Assembly: GCF_004358205.1 (NCBI RefSeq)
Contig: NZ_SMYO01000007.1
Location: forward strand, 1 to 64,000
Origin: Bacillus salipaludis
Lineage (GTDB): Bacteria > Bacillota > Bacilli > Bacillales_B > DSM-18226
Length of the DNA: 64,000 nt
Reading direction: 5' to 3'
The translations under genes and the position numbers were made by a program. A model generated the notes under the pieces. The model saw only the letters and a list, made by a program, of their open reading frames with translations. It was not told the origin of the DNA and did not search any database. Each line of letters starts with the position of its first letter. The first letter of the stretch is position 1. Below are positions 34,323 to 43,564 of this stretch, piece by piece.

Positions 34323-34838
34323 ATGATTAAAATTATCGGTGCCATTTTCATTATTATTGCAACCACTTGGACAGGTTTTGAAGCATCACGAAATTTCAGT
34401 GAACGTCCAAGGCAGCTTCGAATGCTGCGTTCTAGTCTGCAATCACTAGAAGCTGAAATTATGTATGGGCACACACCATTGCATGAAGCGGCGAGAAGGC
34501 TCTCTGATCAGCTCTCAAAACCTTTATCCGGTTTTTTCGAAGCCTTTGCAAAGAAGCTCACAGATTCGGAAACAACAGTAAAAGAGGCTTGGGAATCAAG
34601 TTTGAAAGAGGTATGGAAATCAACAGCCTTAAAGCAAGGTGAATTTGAGATTATGAAGCAATTTGGGGAAACGCTTGGCCGACACGACCGCTATTCCCAG
34701 CAAAAACATATTATGCTGACTCTTTCACATTTAGAGAGAGAAGAAGCAGATGCGCTTGATAGACAGTCAAAATACGAAAAAATGGTAAAAAGCCTGGGAT
34801 TCCTGACAGGATTATTATTAATCATTTTATTATTCTAG
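34323..34838 (+). CDS. spoIIIAB: SpoIIIAB, stage III sporulation membrane protein
   Basis: The 171-residue protein has N- and C-terminal membrane helices around a soluble helical domain, related to GspF-like platform proteins. It is the second spoIIIA gene and is needed for engulfment-stage channel assembly. The ATG directly follows the spoIIIAA stop, so initiation is likely coupled. Confidence 0.92.
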   Translation: MIKIIGAIFIIIATTWTGFEASRNFSERPRQLRMLRSSLQSLEAEIMYGHTPLHEAARRLSDQLSKPLSGFFEAFAKKLTDSETTVKEAWESSLKEVWKSTALKQGEFEIMKQFGETLGRHDRYSQQKHIMLTLSHLEREEADALDRQSKYEKMVKSLGFLTGLLLIILLF

Positions 34839-34849
34839 GGGGAGCTGCA

Positions 34850-35053
34850 ATGGGGTTAGAAGTGGATATTATTTTTAAAATAGCTGGGGTGGGAATTGTT
34901 GTTGCCTTTTTGCATACAGTTCTAGACCAGGTTGGTAAAAAGGAATACGCCCAGTGGGTGACGTTATTTGGTTTTATCTATATTTTATTTCAAGTGGCAT
35001 CCATCGTAGATGATCTTTTCCAAAAAATAAAATCTGTCTTCTTGTTCCAATAG
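34850..35053 (+). CDS. spoIIIAC: SpoIIIAC, small membrane protein
   Basis: The 67-residue protein has two membrane helices (about 8-25 and 35-55), characteristic of SpoIIIAC, which resembles half of SpoIIIAD. GGGGGAGC precedes the ATG. Confidence 0.92.
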   Translation: MGLEVDIIFKIAGVGIVVAFLHTVLDQVGKKEYAQWVTLFGFIYILFQVASIVDDLFQKIKSVFLFQ

Positions 35054-35069
35054 AAAGGGGGGCTCTGCC

Positions 35070-35459
35070 ATTGAAATCGTAAAAATAGTCGGGTTAGCTC
35101 TAGTGGCAACCTTTCTTGCCTTAATCATTAAAGAGCAGAAACCCAATTTTGCCTTTCTCTTAATTGTATTTGTGGGCTGTACCATTTTTTTATTTTTAGT
35201 GGACAAGATTTACGAAATTATCCATATGCTTGAGAAGCTGGCTGTAAATGCAAATGTAAATCTGGTTTATGTGGAAACCATTTTGAAAATCATCGGTATT
35301 GCTTATATTGCTGAATTTGCTTCGCAAATTACAAAGGATGCAGGCCAAGGAGCACTCGCTTCAAAAATTGAATTAGCAGGGAAAATTTTGATCCTTGCTA
35401 TGGCCATACCGATTCTAACTGTCATGATTGAAACGATTATAAAACTGATTCCCAGCTAA
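35070..35459 (+). CDS. spoIIIAD: SpoIIIAD, membrane protein with probable ATT start
   Basis: The 129-residue reading begins IEIVKIVGLALVATFLALI, collinear with known SpoIIIAD N-termini, and has three to four membrane helices, including the YVETILKIIGIAYIAEFASQ segment. The family N-terminus requires a start at or before ATT 35070, which lies 7 nt after GGGGGG. No ATG, GTG or TTG exists in this frame between the ribosome site and GTG 35103, and starting there would remove 11 conserved residues. ATT initiation is therefore inferred. Confidence 0.88.
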   Translation: MEIVKIVGLALVATFLALIIKEQKPNFAFLLIVFVGCTIFLFLVDKIYEIIHMLEKLAVNANVNLVYVETILKIIGIAYIAEFASQITKDAGQGALASKIELAGKILILAMAIPILTVMIETIIKLIPS

Positions 35460-35489
35460 AGATGCCATTAAATTGAGGTGAAATTTTAA

Positions 35490-36701
35490 ATGAAGCAATG
35501 GTGGCAGATTATTCCTATTATTATTCTTTTCGTATTTTTTTTAAATGTTCCAAATGTCCAAGCCTCACAGGATCTATCGCAGGATACAAAAGAAACATCA
35601 ACGCCTCTTGCACCTCAAGAATTGGTAGATTCCCAGTTAAAATCAATGGATTTAACAGAGTTGAAGCAATTTTGGGAAGATATCCAAACTAAATATGACG
35701 GATTTCTGCCAGAAAGCCAAAAAGGCAGCCTATATGATTTTATCAAAGGAGAGAAAAAGTTTTCTTTCAAGCAATGGGGACAAGGGGTTTTAAAGTTTGC
35801 ATTTCATGAATTTGTAGCCAACGGAAAGCTCCTTGGATCAATCATCATGCTTACTGTTTTCAGTATGTTTCTGCAGTCCATGCAGAATGCTTTTGAGAAA
35901 AGTGCCATCAGTAAAGTAGCTTATGCGATTGTTTATATGGTCATGGTGATTCTTGCTTTAAATAGTTTTCATGTTGTGATCAACTATACAAACGAAGCCA
36001 TTGGGACGATGATTTCATTTGTACTGGCCCTTATTCCGCTTCTATTAGCTCTAATTGCCGCTACAGGCGGGGTTGTCTCAGCAGCATTTTTTCATCCGGT
36101 GATCCTTTTTTTAATGAATACAAGTGGTTTGTTTATGCAATATGTGATTCTTCCGCTTCTTTTTTTGGCGACATTGCTAAGTATTGTTAGCACCATGTCA
36201 GATCAATATAAGGTCACTCAGCTTGCGCAGCTGCTTCGAAACTGGAGTATTGGATTAATGGGTCTTTTTTTAACGGTTTTTCTTGGAGTTATATCCGTAC
36301 AAGGGGCATCGGCTGCAGTTACTGACGGTGTCGCAATTCGAACAGCAAAGTTTATAACGGGGAACTTTATCCCTGTGATTGGCAGAATTTTTACTGATGC
36401 TTCTGACACAATCATCAGCGCCTCAACTTTGCTAAAAAATACGGTCGGAATAGCCGGTGTGGCAATCTTGTTAATTATCGTCGCATTCCCGGCTCTAAAA
36501 ATACTAATGATTGCGTTTATTTATAAATTTGCAGCTGCTATTTTACAGCCATTGGGCGGAGGTCCGATAATCAGCTGTCTTGATATTATCAGTAAAAGTG
36601 TAATCTATGTTTTTGCTGCATTGGGTATTGTTTCATTGATGTTTTTTTTAAGTATAACGGTAATTGTTGCGGCAGGAAATCTGACCATGATGATGCGATA
36701 G
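35490..36701 (+). CDS. spoIIIAE: SpoIIIAE, polytopic membrane protein
   Basis: The 403-residue protein has a signal sequence, an external N-terminal domain (about 26-110) and about seven membrane helices, as in SpoIIIAE, a candidate channel or transport subunit of the A-Q complex. GAGGTGA precedes the ATG. Order and length match the operon in B. subtilis. Confidence 0.94.
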   Translation: MKQWWQIIPIIILFVFFLNVPNVQASQDLSQDTKETSTPLAPQELVDSQLKSMDLTELKQFWEDIQTKYDGFLPESQKGSLYDFIKGEKKFSFKQWGQGVLKFAFHEFVANGKLLGSIIMLTVFSMFLQSMQNAFEKSAISKVAYAIVYMVMVILALNSFHVVINYTNEAIGTMISFVLALIPLLLALIAATGGVVSAAFFHPVILFLMNTSGLFMQYVILPLLFLATLLSIVSTMSDQYKVTQLAQLLRNWSIGLMGLFLTVFLGVISVQGASAAVTDGVAIRTAKFITGNFIPVIGRIFTDASDTIISASTLLKNTVGIAGVAILLIIVAFPALKILMIAFIYKFAAAILQPLGGGPIISCLDIISKSVIYVFAALGIVSLMFFLSITVIVAAGNLTMMMR

Positions 36702-36714
36702 GGAGGGGAGCGAT

Positions 36715-37344
36715 ATGGAGTTTATAAAAGAGTGGGTAACAAATATTATTCTATTTGTCCTCCTGGCAACTGTAATCGATATGCTTCTTCCCAATTCCAG
36801 TATGCAAAAGTACGTAAAGATGGTAACAGGATTATTGTTAATCGCCATTATCCTTACCCCCATTTTTAAATTAATCTCCAAGGACTTTGAAACAACGCTT
36901 GTGTCCATCCCATCAAATCAAACGCCTGGAGAAAAAAATATAAAAAATTTAATAGATTCAAAGAAAAAAGAAATACAAGACTCCCAACATGCATATATTT
37001 TAGAACAAATGCGTGTCCAATTAAAAAAGGACGTTAAGGAGGAGTTGATGGAAAACTACGGATTAGAGATTGCAGACTTAGACATCGCAACGAATGAAGA
37101 AAGTGACCAAGCCTTCCCTGAAAACATCCAAAAGATAACGGTTCTTCTGAAGCATCCAGAAACATCGGTACAGACAGTCGAAGCGATCAAACAAGTGGAC
37201 ATCAACACAGAAACACCTCTTTCAGCCAATGTTTCAGCAGAAGACACAGCAAAGGTTGCTGCATTTCTTTCTCAGAAATGGGATGTTGCTGAGAAATCAC
37301 TAGAAGTTTCGATTGAAGGGGGGAATATGAACAAAAATGGATAA
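36715..37344 (+). CDS. spoIIIAF: SpoIIIAF, membrane-anchored sporulation protein
   Basis: The 209-residue protein has two N-terminal membrane helices (about 10-24 and 35-55) and a soluble domain related to the ring-forming EscJ/PrgK fold. It belongs to the SpoIIIAA-AH complex. GGGAGGGGAGC precedes the ATG. It overlaps spoIIIAG by 8 nt. Confidence 0.92.
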   Translation: MEFIKEWVTNIILFVLLATVIDMLLPNSSMQKYVKMVTGLLLIAIILTPIFKLISKDFETTLVSIPSNQTPGEKNIKNLIDSKKKEIQDSQHAYILEQMRVQLKKDVKEELMENYGLEIADLDIATNEESDQAFPENIQKITVLLKHPETSVQTVEAIKQVDINTETPLSANVSAEDTAKVAAFLSQKWDVAEKSLEVSIEGGNMNKNG

Positions 37345-37987
37345 AAACCAAGGACCATTATCATGGTTAAAGAATTTACTTAAAAAAGACGGAAGCCCAA
37401 ATAAAAAAGCCGGAAAATATCAATATATGCTTCTTGTTCTCTGTATCGGGGCTGCCTTCATGCTTGTAGGGAATGTCCTATTTAAAACGGACTCAGCTGC
37501 ACCGGATGTTCCAGCTATGAAAAGTGATAACCAGCCAGCGAGTGATGTACCCGCCTTTGGATTGGGGAAATCAACTGGAAATAAAACCATCCATGAATAT
37601 GAACAAGCATATGAAGATCAGTTGAAGAAGGCATTAGAAAATATGCTAGGGGTCAAAGATGTCACTGTCGTTGTAAATATTGATTCCACGGATCAGCGAG
37701 TGCTTGAAAAGAATAGGGTAACAAAATCGCAAACAACAGAAGAAACCGATCGTGAAGGTGGACAACGAAAGGTTCAGGAATCTTCTACAGATGAACAGCT
37801 TGTTATCATCCGAGACGGCGAAAAAGAAACTCCAATTGTGACAGAAACAAAAAAGCCTGAAATTCGTGGTGTCCTTGTTGTTGCCCGAGGTGCAGAAAAT
37901 ATTCAAGTGAAAAAATGGATTATTGAAGCAGTAACAAGAGCGCTTGGGGTCCCAAGCCACCGAGTTGCTGTCATGCCAAAAAAATAA
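37337..37987 (+). CDS. spoIIIAG: SpoIIIAG, ring-forming channel subunit
   Basis: The 216-residue protein has an N-terminal membrane helix (about 29-48) and a ring-building domain with a long polar insertion (VTKSQTTEETDREGGQRKVQ), as in SpoIIIAG, which forms a large ring between mother cell and forespore. It starts inside spoIIIAF. Confidence 0.93.
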   Translation: MDKNQGPLSWLKNLLKKDGSPNKKAGKYQYMLLVLCIGAAFMLVGNVLFKTDSAAPDVPAMKSDNQPASDVPAFGLGKSTGNKTIHEYEQAYEDQLKKALENMLGVKDVTVVVNIDSTDQRVLEKNRVTKSQTTEETDREGGQRKVQESSTDEQLVIIRDGEKETPIVTETKKPEIRGVLVVARGAENIQVKKWIIEAVTRALGVPSHRVAVMPKK

Positions 37988-38002
37988 GAGGGGGATTTAT
38001 TC

Positions 38003-38578
38003 ATGCTTTTGAAAAAACAAACGGTTTGGTTATTAACGATGTTAAGTTTGGTGGTTGTATTATCGGTGTATTATATTACTTCACCGGAGCAAAAAAATAG
38101 TAATGAGCTTGCAGCTGTACAACAAAAAGCAAAAGATCAAATGAATCAAAAAGAAATGAATTCAAAATCAACAGCAAAAACAAATGCTAAAGATGATAAG
38201 ACTATTATCTCCCAGATTGCCGGTGATGATGAATTTGAAGCACTTCGTTTAAAATTGCAAGATGAACGCAGTCAATTACAAGAAGATTTAACAGCTCAAA
38301 TGGCGAGTACAGATCTTCCCGCCGATAAAAGAAGCGAAGCGATGGATCAAATGAAAGAACTAAATAAAACAGCTCAAAAAGAAGAAATTCTTGAAACATT
38401 AATTAAAACGATGGGATATGAGGATGCTCTTGTCAGAGCCGAAGGAAACCAAGTCCGCGTAACAGTAAAATCAAAGAAACAACCATCAGCAACTGCAGCA
38501 AACGATATCATCCAACAGGTTAAAAAGGAAATTGGCGATACCAATTACGTTGCCGTCGAATTCCAGCCAACAAAATAA
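38003..38578 (+). CDS. spoIIIAH: SpoIIIAH, SpoIIQ-binding channel subunit
   Basis: The 191-residue protein has an N-terminal membrane helix (about 8-25), a polar linker, and a C-terminal EscJ-like domain that in B. subtilis binds forespore SpoIIQ across the septum. It is the last spoIIIA gene, after which several hairpins end the operon. GAGGGGGA precedes the ATG. Confidence 0.93.
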   Translation: MLLKKQTVWLLTMLSLVVVLSVYYITSPEQKNSNELAAVQQKAKDQMNQKEMNSKSTAKTNAKDDKTIISQIAGDDEFEALRLKLQDERSQLQEDLTAQMASTDLPADKRSEAMDQMKELNKTAQKEEILETLIKTMGYEDALVRAEGNQVRVTVKSKKQPSATAANDIIQQVKKEIGDTNYVAVEFQPTK

Positions 38579-38631
38579 GAAACACTCCAAAGAGGGGGAA
38601 AGTACAAAGCTTTCCTTCTTTTTGGTTTGTA

Positions 38632-38658
38632 GAGTGTCCGCCTGGTGCGGACACTTTT
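38632..38658 (+). terminator. Terminator of the spoIIIA operon
   Basis: AGTGTCCGC pairs with GCGGACACT over a 5-nt loop and is followed by TTTT. It starts 54 nt after the spoIIIAH stop. A weaker hairpin (GGAAAG...CTTTCC) lies just before it at about 38597-38615. Confidence 0.8.
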
Positions 38659-38661
38659 GCT

Positions 38662-38710
38662 GGAAAGTCCACGGGCGGTGCCTGTCACCCACTTTCCCAC
38701 CCTTTTTTTT
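38662..38710 (+). terminator. Second hairpin with T-run after spoIIIAH
   Basis: GGAAAGT (38662-38668) pairs with ACTTTCC (38691-38697), enclosing the palindrome GGTGCCTGTCACC, and is followed by a run of eight T. The inner palindrome recurs widely in Bacillaceae intergenic regions. Confidence 0.6.
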
Positions 38711-38851
38711 ACTTTTAGGTAAATAAAGATTAAAATGAATTTGAAGGTTATTGAAGCAGGAGAAAAAATATAGATTGTTGAACTTTTATAAGATAGTATC
38801 GTATAGTATTAGTAGCTAGTCTTAATATAGTGGTACAAGGAGTGTTACTCA
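38711..38851. other. Promoter-proximal gap before accB
   Basis: Apart from the sigma-A candidate at 38778-38807 this gap shows no recognisable element. I looked for a FapR palindrome (TTAGTACCTAGTCTTAA type) and found only ATTAGTAGCTAGTCTTAATA at about 38808-38827, which resembles half of such a site. FapR controls several Bacillus fatty-acid genes, so this is worth checking. Confidence 0.4.
38778..38807 (+). promoter_or_regulatory. Possible sigma-A promoter of accB
   Basis: TTGAAC (38778-38783) and TATAGT (38802-38807) are separated by 18 nt, 45 nt upstream of the accB start. The match is reasonable but the region is AT-rich. Confidence 0.5.
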
Positions 38852-39364
38852 ATGTTAAAGGTACAAGAAATTCGTGAGTTAATTAAATTAGTTGATCAAT
38901 CTAGTATTGATGAATTTGTTTATGAAAATGAAGGGTCAAAAATTAAAATGAAAAAAAGTGTGACTTCTGTCGTCACTACGGTTCAACCAGTCGTACATAC
39001 TGAAGTTCCAGCAGCTCAAGCTGTTCAAGCAGCGCCTGTTCAAACGGCAGCACCAGTTACACCAGTGCAAGAAATCAAACAAGAACCGGTAACAGAAGCT
39101 CCTGTTCAAGCGGATACTTCCAACCTTCACAAAATAACTTCTCCAATGGTAGGGACTTTCTATGCCTCCCCATCACCAGATGCTGATGTCTATGTTAAAG
39201 CAGGCACAAAGGTTTCTAAGGATTCCATTGTTTGTATCGTTGAGGCGATGAAATTATTTAATGAAATTGAAGCAGAAGTAAACGGAGAAATTGTCGAAGT
39301 TCTTGCGAAAGATGGACAATTAGTGGAATACGGACAGCCATTATTTTTAGTAAAGCCTGAATAA
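38852..39364 (+). CDS. accB: AccB, biotin carboxyl carrier protein
   Basis: AccB carries carboxybiotin between biotin carboxylase and carboxyltransferase in acetyl-CoA carboxylase, the first step of fatty acid synthesis. The 170-residue protein has an N-terminal helix region, an Ala/Pro/Val-rich linker (about 43-90) and a C-terminal biotinyl domain with K134 in EAMKLFNE. It forms a unit with accC 14 nt downstream. Confidence 0.96.
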   Translation: MLKVQEIRELIKLVDQSSIDEFVYENEGSKIKMKKSVTSVVTTVQPVVHTEVPAAQAVQAAPVQTAAPVTPVQEIKQEPVTEAPVQADTSNLHKITSPMVGTFYASPSPDADVYVKAGTKVSKDSIVCIVEAMKLFNEIEAEVNGEIVEVLAKDGQLVEYGQPLFLVKPE

Positions 39365-39378
39365 GGAGCGGTAACAGA

Positions 39379-40734
39379 ATGATAAAAAAGCTGTTAATTG
39401 CAAACAGAGGAGAAATTGCAGTTAGAATTATTCGTGCCTGCAGGGAAATGGGGATTGAAACAGTCGCCGTCTTTTCCGAAGCAGACCGTGAAGCACTGCA
39501 TGTACAATTAGCAGATGAGGCCTATTGTATTGGACCAACCTCATCAAAAGATAGTTATTTAAACTTTACAAATATTATTAGTGTAGCAAAATTAACTGCC
39601 TGTGATGCGATTCACCCTGGTTATGGTTTTCTTGCTGAAAATGCAGCTTTTGCTGAGCTTTGCCGTGATTGCAACATCACTTTTGTCGGGCCAAGCCCTG
39701 AAGCCATCACAAAAATGGGAACAAAGGATATTGCAAGAGAAACTATGCGGGAAGCAGGCGTTCCAATTGTTCCCGGCTCCACCGGAATTATCGAGAATAT
39801 TGAACAGTCGCTTGAACTTGTAGAAAAGATAAATTATCCGGTCATCATTAAAGCAACAGCCGGTGGCGGTGGAAAAGGGATTCGTATCGCCAAGAACGAA
39901 CAAGAATTAATTAAGGGAATTAATATCACCCAGCAGGAAGCCTTAACAGCATTTGGTAACCCTGGTGTATATATTGAAAAATATATTGAGGATTTCCGCC
40001 ATGTTGAAATACAAGTGCTTGCAGATAATTATGGCAATACCATTCATTTAGGTGAAAGGGATTGTTCGATCCAACGGAGACTGCAGAAATTGCTTGAAGA
40101 AACCCCTTCACCTGCTTTGGACGGGGAAATTCGTGAAGAAATGGGTAATGCCGCAGTAAAAGCGGCGAAAGCAGTTGATTATTCTGGTGCAGGCACGGTA
40201 GAATTTATATATGACTACCGCAATCGAAAATTTTATTTTATGGAAATGAATACAAGAATACAGGTAGAGCATCCTGTAACTGAATTGGTCACTGGAACAG
40301 ATCTCATTAAAGAACAAATACGAGTAGCTTCCGGAGAAAAATTATCTTTGAAACAACAGGATGTTACCTTCACGGGTTGGGCAATTGAATGCCGAATTAA
40401 TGCAGAAAATCCGGAGAAGAACTTTATGCCATCCCCAGGAAAAATCCATATGTATTTACCTCCTGGCGGCCTAGGGGTTCGTGTCGATTCTGCTGCATAT
40501 CCGGGATATTCAATTCCGCCTTACTACGATTCCATGATTGCGAAAGTCATCACATATGGAAACACCAGGGAAGAGGCAATTGCAAGAATGAAACGGGCCT
40601 TAAGCGAATTTATTGTTGAAGGAATCCATACGACAATTCCGTTTCATTTAAAACTTCTTGAACATGAAAAATTTGTAGAAGGCCAGTTCAATACGAAGTT
40701 TTTAGAATTGCACGATGTGATGAAGTCAGTCTAA
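39379..40734 (+). CDS. accC: AccC, biotin carboxylase
   Basis: The 451-residue ATP-grasp enzyme carboxylates biotin on AccB using bicarbonate. The glycine-rich loop [13 protein letters not shown] and the active-site segments [18 protein letters not shown] and [16 protein letters not shown] are present. Length is standard. GGAGCGG precedes the ATG. Confidence 0.97.
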   Translation: MIKKLLIANRGEIAVRIIRACREMGIETVAVFSEADREALHVQLADEAYCIGPTSSKDSYLNFTNIISVAKLTACDAIHPGYGFLAENAAFAELCRDCNITFVGPSPEAITKMGTKDIARETMREAGVPIVPGSTGIIENIEQSLELVEKINYPVIIKATAGGGGKGIRIAKNEQELIKGINITQQEALTAFGNPGVYIEKYIEDFRHVEIQVLADNYGNTIHLGERDCSIQRRLQKLLEETPSPALDGEIREEMGNAAVKAAKAVDYSGAGTVEFIYDYRNRKFYFMEMNTRIQVEHPVTELVTGTDLIKEQIRVASGEKLSLKQQDVTFTGWAIECRINAENPEKNFMPSPGKIHMYLPPGGLGVRVDSAAYPGYSIPPYYDSMIAKVITYGNTREEAIARMKRALSEFIVEGIHTTIPFHLKLLEHEKFVEGQFNTKFLELHDVMKSV

Positions 40735-40754
40735 AATCTGGAGGTGTTCTAAAA

Positions 40755-41162
40755 ATGAGTGAGTTTAGTATCTTGGAAATGGAGCAAGGAAACAACGGAC
40801 TTGGTAAAGTGGAAATTGCACCGGAAGTGATTGAAGTAATTGCAGGGATTGCTGCTTCAGAGGTAGAAGGCGTAGCCTCCATGAGAGGAAACTTTGCCGC
40901 AGGTGTAGTAGAGCGGTTAGGGAAAAAGAATCATGGAAAAGGTGTTAAGGTCGAATTAACCGAATCGGGAATCAAAGTAGATGTCTATTGTGTGATGAAA
41001 TTTGGGGTGTCCATTCCTGCTGTTGCACAAAAGATTCAAGATAATATCCGACAAGCCTTGTTAAATATGACCGCCTTAGATGCGGAAGAAATCAACATTC
41101 ACGTGGTTGGTATCCAATTTGAAAATCAAAAAAGCGAACCAGAAATCGAACAAGAACTATAA
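40755..41162 (+). CDS. yqhY: YqhY, Asp23/Gls24-family protein
   Basis: The 135-residue protein is a single Asp23 domain: GKVEIAPEVIEVIAGIAASE and GVKVELTESGIKVDVYCVMKFGVSI. It follows accBC as in B. subtilis, where YqhY influences acetyl-CoA carboxylase regulation. It has an acidic C-terminus and no membrane segment. CTGGAGG precedes the ATG. Confidence 0.92.
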   Translation: MSEFSILEMEQGNNGLGKVEIAPEVIEVIAGIAASEVEGVASMRGNFAAGVVERLGKKNHGKGVKVELTESGIKVDVYCVMKFGVSIPAVAQKIQDNIRQALLNMTALDAEEINIHVVGIQFENQKSEPEIEQEL

Positions 41163-41167
41163 TACCC

Positions 41168-41198
41168 AAAACCAAAGGAGAAATCCTTTGGTTTTTTA
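41168..41198 (+). terminator. Terminator of the accBC-yqhY operon
   Basis: AAAACCAAAGGA pairs with TCCTTTGGTTTT, followed by more T. It begins 6 nt after the yqhY stop. Confidence 0.9.
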
Positions 41199-41203
41199 TT
41201 TAA

Positions 41204-41280
41204 GGCTGTGTAAAAGGACAATGTTAATTTTTGAACCAAGTTGATTGGAGCGGAAATCAACAACTAAGTTTAACAGAGCT
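41204..41280. repeat. Internally deleted copy of the dispersed repeat
   Basis: The ends match those of the 173-bp element at 53508-53680: GGCTGTGT at the left and CAACTAAGTTTAACAGAGC at the right, with GTTGATTGGAGCGG retained. The GC-rich middle is missing, leaving 77 bp. It looks like a non-autonomous, shrunken version of the same family. Confidence 0.75.
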
Positions 41281-41420
41281 TAATTTTAAAAAATTTTGCT
41301 CGTACAGTGCGAATCATTTTTAGTTATGCTATTATATTTTTTATGTGATTGACAAACTAAAATAACGGAACATGATTGGACAGACTTTTATCAATGTCTC
41401 TAAAAGGAGTTAACGGTATA

Positions 41421-41819
41421 ATGAAAAGAAGAACAGCTAGAGAAAAGGCACTACAAGCCCTTTTCCAAATCGATGTAAGCAATGTGGACCCGGAATCGGC
41501 AATCGAACATGTATTGGACGGGGAAACGAATGACGACTATTTAAACAGACTTGTTTTAGGAGTCGTCGAACAAAAAAATACGATTGATCAATTTATTAAA
41601 GAAAACTTAGAAAAATGGACATTAGACCGCGTGGCTGTTGTAGACCGAAACCTGCTCAGAATCGCAGTATACGAATTAAACTTTGCACGAAACGAAGTTC
41701 CGGAAAATGTCATTTTAGATGAAGCAATTGAAATCTCAAAAATTTACGGTGATGAACAATCAAGCCGTTTTATCAATGGCATTCTTTCAAAAGTGAAAGA
41801 AAAGCTTCCGAAGGAATAA
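41421..41819 (+). CDS. nusB: NusB, transcription antitermination factor
   Basis: The 132-residue all-helical protein binds boxA RNA with NusE for rRNA antitermination. The start MKRRTAREKALQALFQID and internal VAVVDRNLLRIAVYEL are diagnostic. ATG 41421 follows AAAAGGAG; an upstream in-frame ATG at 41376 has no ribosome site. In B. subtilis folD follows nusB, but here xseA does. Confidence 0.96.
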   Translation: MKRRTAREKALQALFQIDVSNVDPESAIEHVLDGETNDDYLNRLVLGVVEQKNTIDQFIKENLEKWTLDRVAVVDRNLLRIAVYELNFARNEVPENVILDEAIEISKIYGDEQSSRFINGILSKVKEKLPKE

Positions 41820-41979
41820 GTTTACAAAACAAGGTAAATAAAAGAATATACCCAATGGTCCTTATCTTTCATGTATATTTTTCTTCATTTCCCGTAGATT
41901 GCGGACAAAATGGAGAACTATATATATAATGGGTAAGGACAGTTTTATGGTTATGTTAAAAACTCTAAAGGAGTTAGCT

Positions 41980-43338
41980 ATGCAGGAGCAAAGGTACTTA
42001 TCAGTTAATGCCTTAACCAAATACATAAAAAGAAAATTTGATGCCGATCCCCATTTACAGGATGTTCACGTCCGCGGTGAAATTTCAAATTTTAAACAGC
42101 ATTCCAGCGGACACATGTACCTTACTTTAAAAGATGAAAAAGCACGCATACTGGCTGTTATGTTTTCTAGCCATTCAAGGACGATGAAATTTTCACCTGA
42201 AAACGGGATGAAGGTTATTGTCAAAGGGGACATATCTGTCTATGAACCAAGCGGACAATATCAAATTTATATAAAGGAAATGCGGCCTGACGGAATTGGA
42301 GAACTATTTTTAGCCTATGAACAGCTGAAGAAAAGGCTTGAATCGGAAGGATTATTTGCATTAGATAAAAAAAGGCCGATTCCAGCCTATCCAAAAACGG
42401 TTGGGGTCATTACTTCTCAGACAGGAGCGGCCATCAGAGATATTATTACCACCATAAAAAGGCGTTATCCCATAGTCAAAATCCTTGTTTTTCCGGCGCT
42501 TGTACAAGGTGAAAACGCTGCACCCTCAATTGCTGGAGCGATTGAAAAAGCAAATAAACTTGAAGCGATTGATGTACTCATTGTTGGCCGTGGCGGAGGT
42601 TCGATTGAGGAGCTATGGGCTTTTAATGAAGAATTGGTTGCCAGGGCGATTTATACCTCTTCAATACCGGTTATCTCAGCTGTAGGACATGAAACGGATT
42701 TTACTATTGCGGATTTTGTGGCCGACCTGCGCGCACCTACACCAACGGCTGCTGCGGAACTCGCTGTCCCTCATATTGAGGAGCTTTTGGAAAGGGTCCT
42801 GCAGCGTCAAACACGGCTTTTAAGAGCAATGAATGAAAAATTCCGGACAGAAAAGCAGCGTTTTTCGCGTGTGCAAAAATCCTACGCTTTTCGTTACCCA
42901 CTTCGACTTTATGAACAAAAGCTGGAGCAAGTGGATAAATTAACGGAATCGCTTGAACGTGGTCTTACCCGTCTGTCAGCATTAAAATCAGGTCAATACG
43001 AAACGGTTTATAAGAGACTGCAGCTAAAGTCTCCGAAAGTATTAGTACTGGAAGCGGAAAAACAGTTTAATCGGACACAAAAAGAAATCAATCGTGCGAT
43101 GATGCAAATCTTAATGAAAAAACAAACAGAATTTGATCGAATGATTTCAACATTAAAAGCTTTAAGTCCTTTAAAAATAATGGAACGGGGTTACAGTCTT
43201 GTTTATACAGAAGACAACAGACTGGTTAAGAGCGTTCATCAGGTACATAAGGATGAATCTGTTGAAATCCAATTAGCCGATGGTAGCTTAATATGTAAGA
43301 TTGAGGATAAGAAGGAGAGCGAAAAAAGTGGTGAATGA
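41980..43338 (+). CDS. xseA: XseA, exodeoxyribonuclease VII large subunit
   Basis: The 452-residue protein has an N-terminal OB fold ([16 protein letters not shown]...[18 protein letters not shown]), the catalytic region with [25 protein letters not shown] and [16 protein letters not shown], and a coiled-coil C-terminal part. With XseB it degrades single-stranded DNA. ATG 41980 lies 6 nt after AAAGGAG; longer readings back to 41899 are not supported. Confidence 0.95.
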   Translation: MQEQRYLSVNALTKYIKRKFDADPHLQDVHVRGEISNFKQHSSGHMYLTLKDEKARILAVMFSSHSRTMKFSPENGMKVIVKGDISVYEPSGQYQIYIKEMRPDGIGELFLAYEQLKKRLESEGLFALDKKRPIPAYPKTVGVITSQTGAAIRDIITTIKRRYPIVKILVFPALVQGENAAPSIAGAIEKANKLEAIDVLIVGRGGGSIEELWAFNEELVARAIYTSSIPVISAVGHETDFTIADFVADLRAPTPTAAAELAVPHIEELLERVLQRQTRLLRAMNEKFRTEKQRFSRVQKSYAFRYPLRLYEQKLEQVDKLTESLERGLTRLSALKSGQYETVYKRLQLKSPKVLVLEAEKQFNRTQKEINRAMMQILMKKQTEFDRMISTLKALSPLKIMERGYSLVYTEDNRLVKSVHQVHKDESVEIQLADGSLICKIEDKKESEKSGE

Positions 43339-43561
43339 AAAACAATTATCCTTTGAAGAAGCAATGAATAAATTAGAGCAAATTGTGGATAGGCTTGAAG
43401 AAGGAGATGTTCCATTAGAAGAGGCTATTCTTATTTATAAAGAGGGAATGGAACTTTCTAAGCTATGTCACGATAAATTAAAAAATGTCGAAGAACAATT
43501 AACACAAATCATCACGGAGGATGGGCGAACGGAAAGTTTTTCAATTAAAGAGGAGGAATAG
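43328..43561 (+). CDS. xseB: XseB, exodeoxyribonuclease VII small subunit
   Basis: The 77-residue helical protein has the family core [20 protein letters not shown] followed by [14 protein letters not shown]. It starts at GTG 43328, ten bases after AAGGAG, inside the xseA 3' end. Confidence 0.93.
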   Translation: MVNEKQLSFEEAMNKLEQIVDRLEEGDVPLEEAILIYKEGMELSKLCHDKLKNVEEQLTQIITEDGRTESFSIKEEE

Positions 43562-43564
43562 ATT

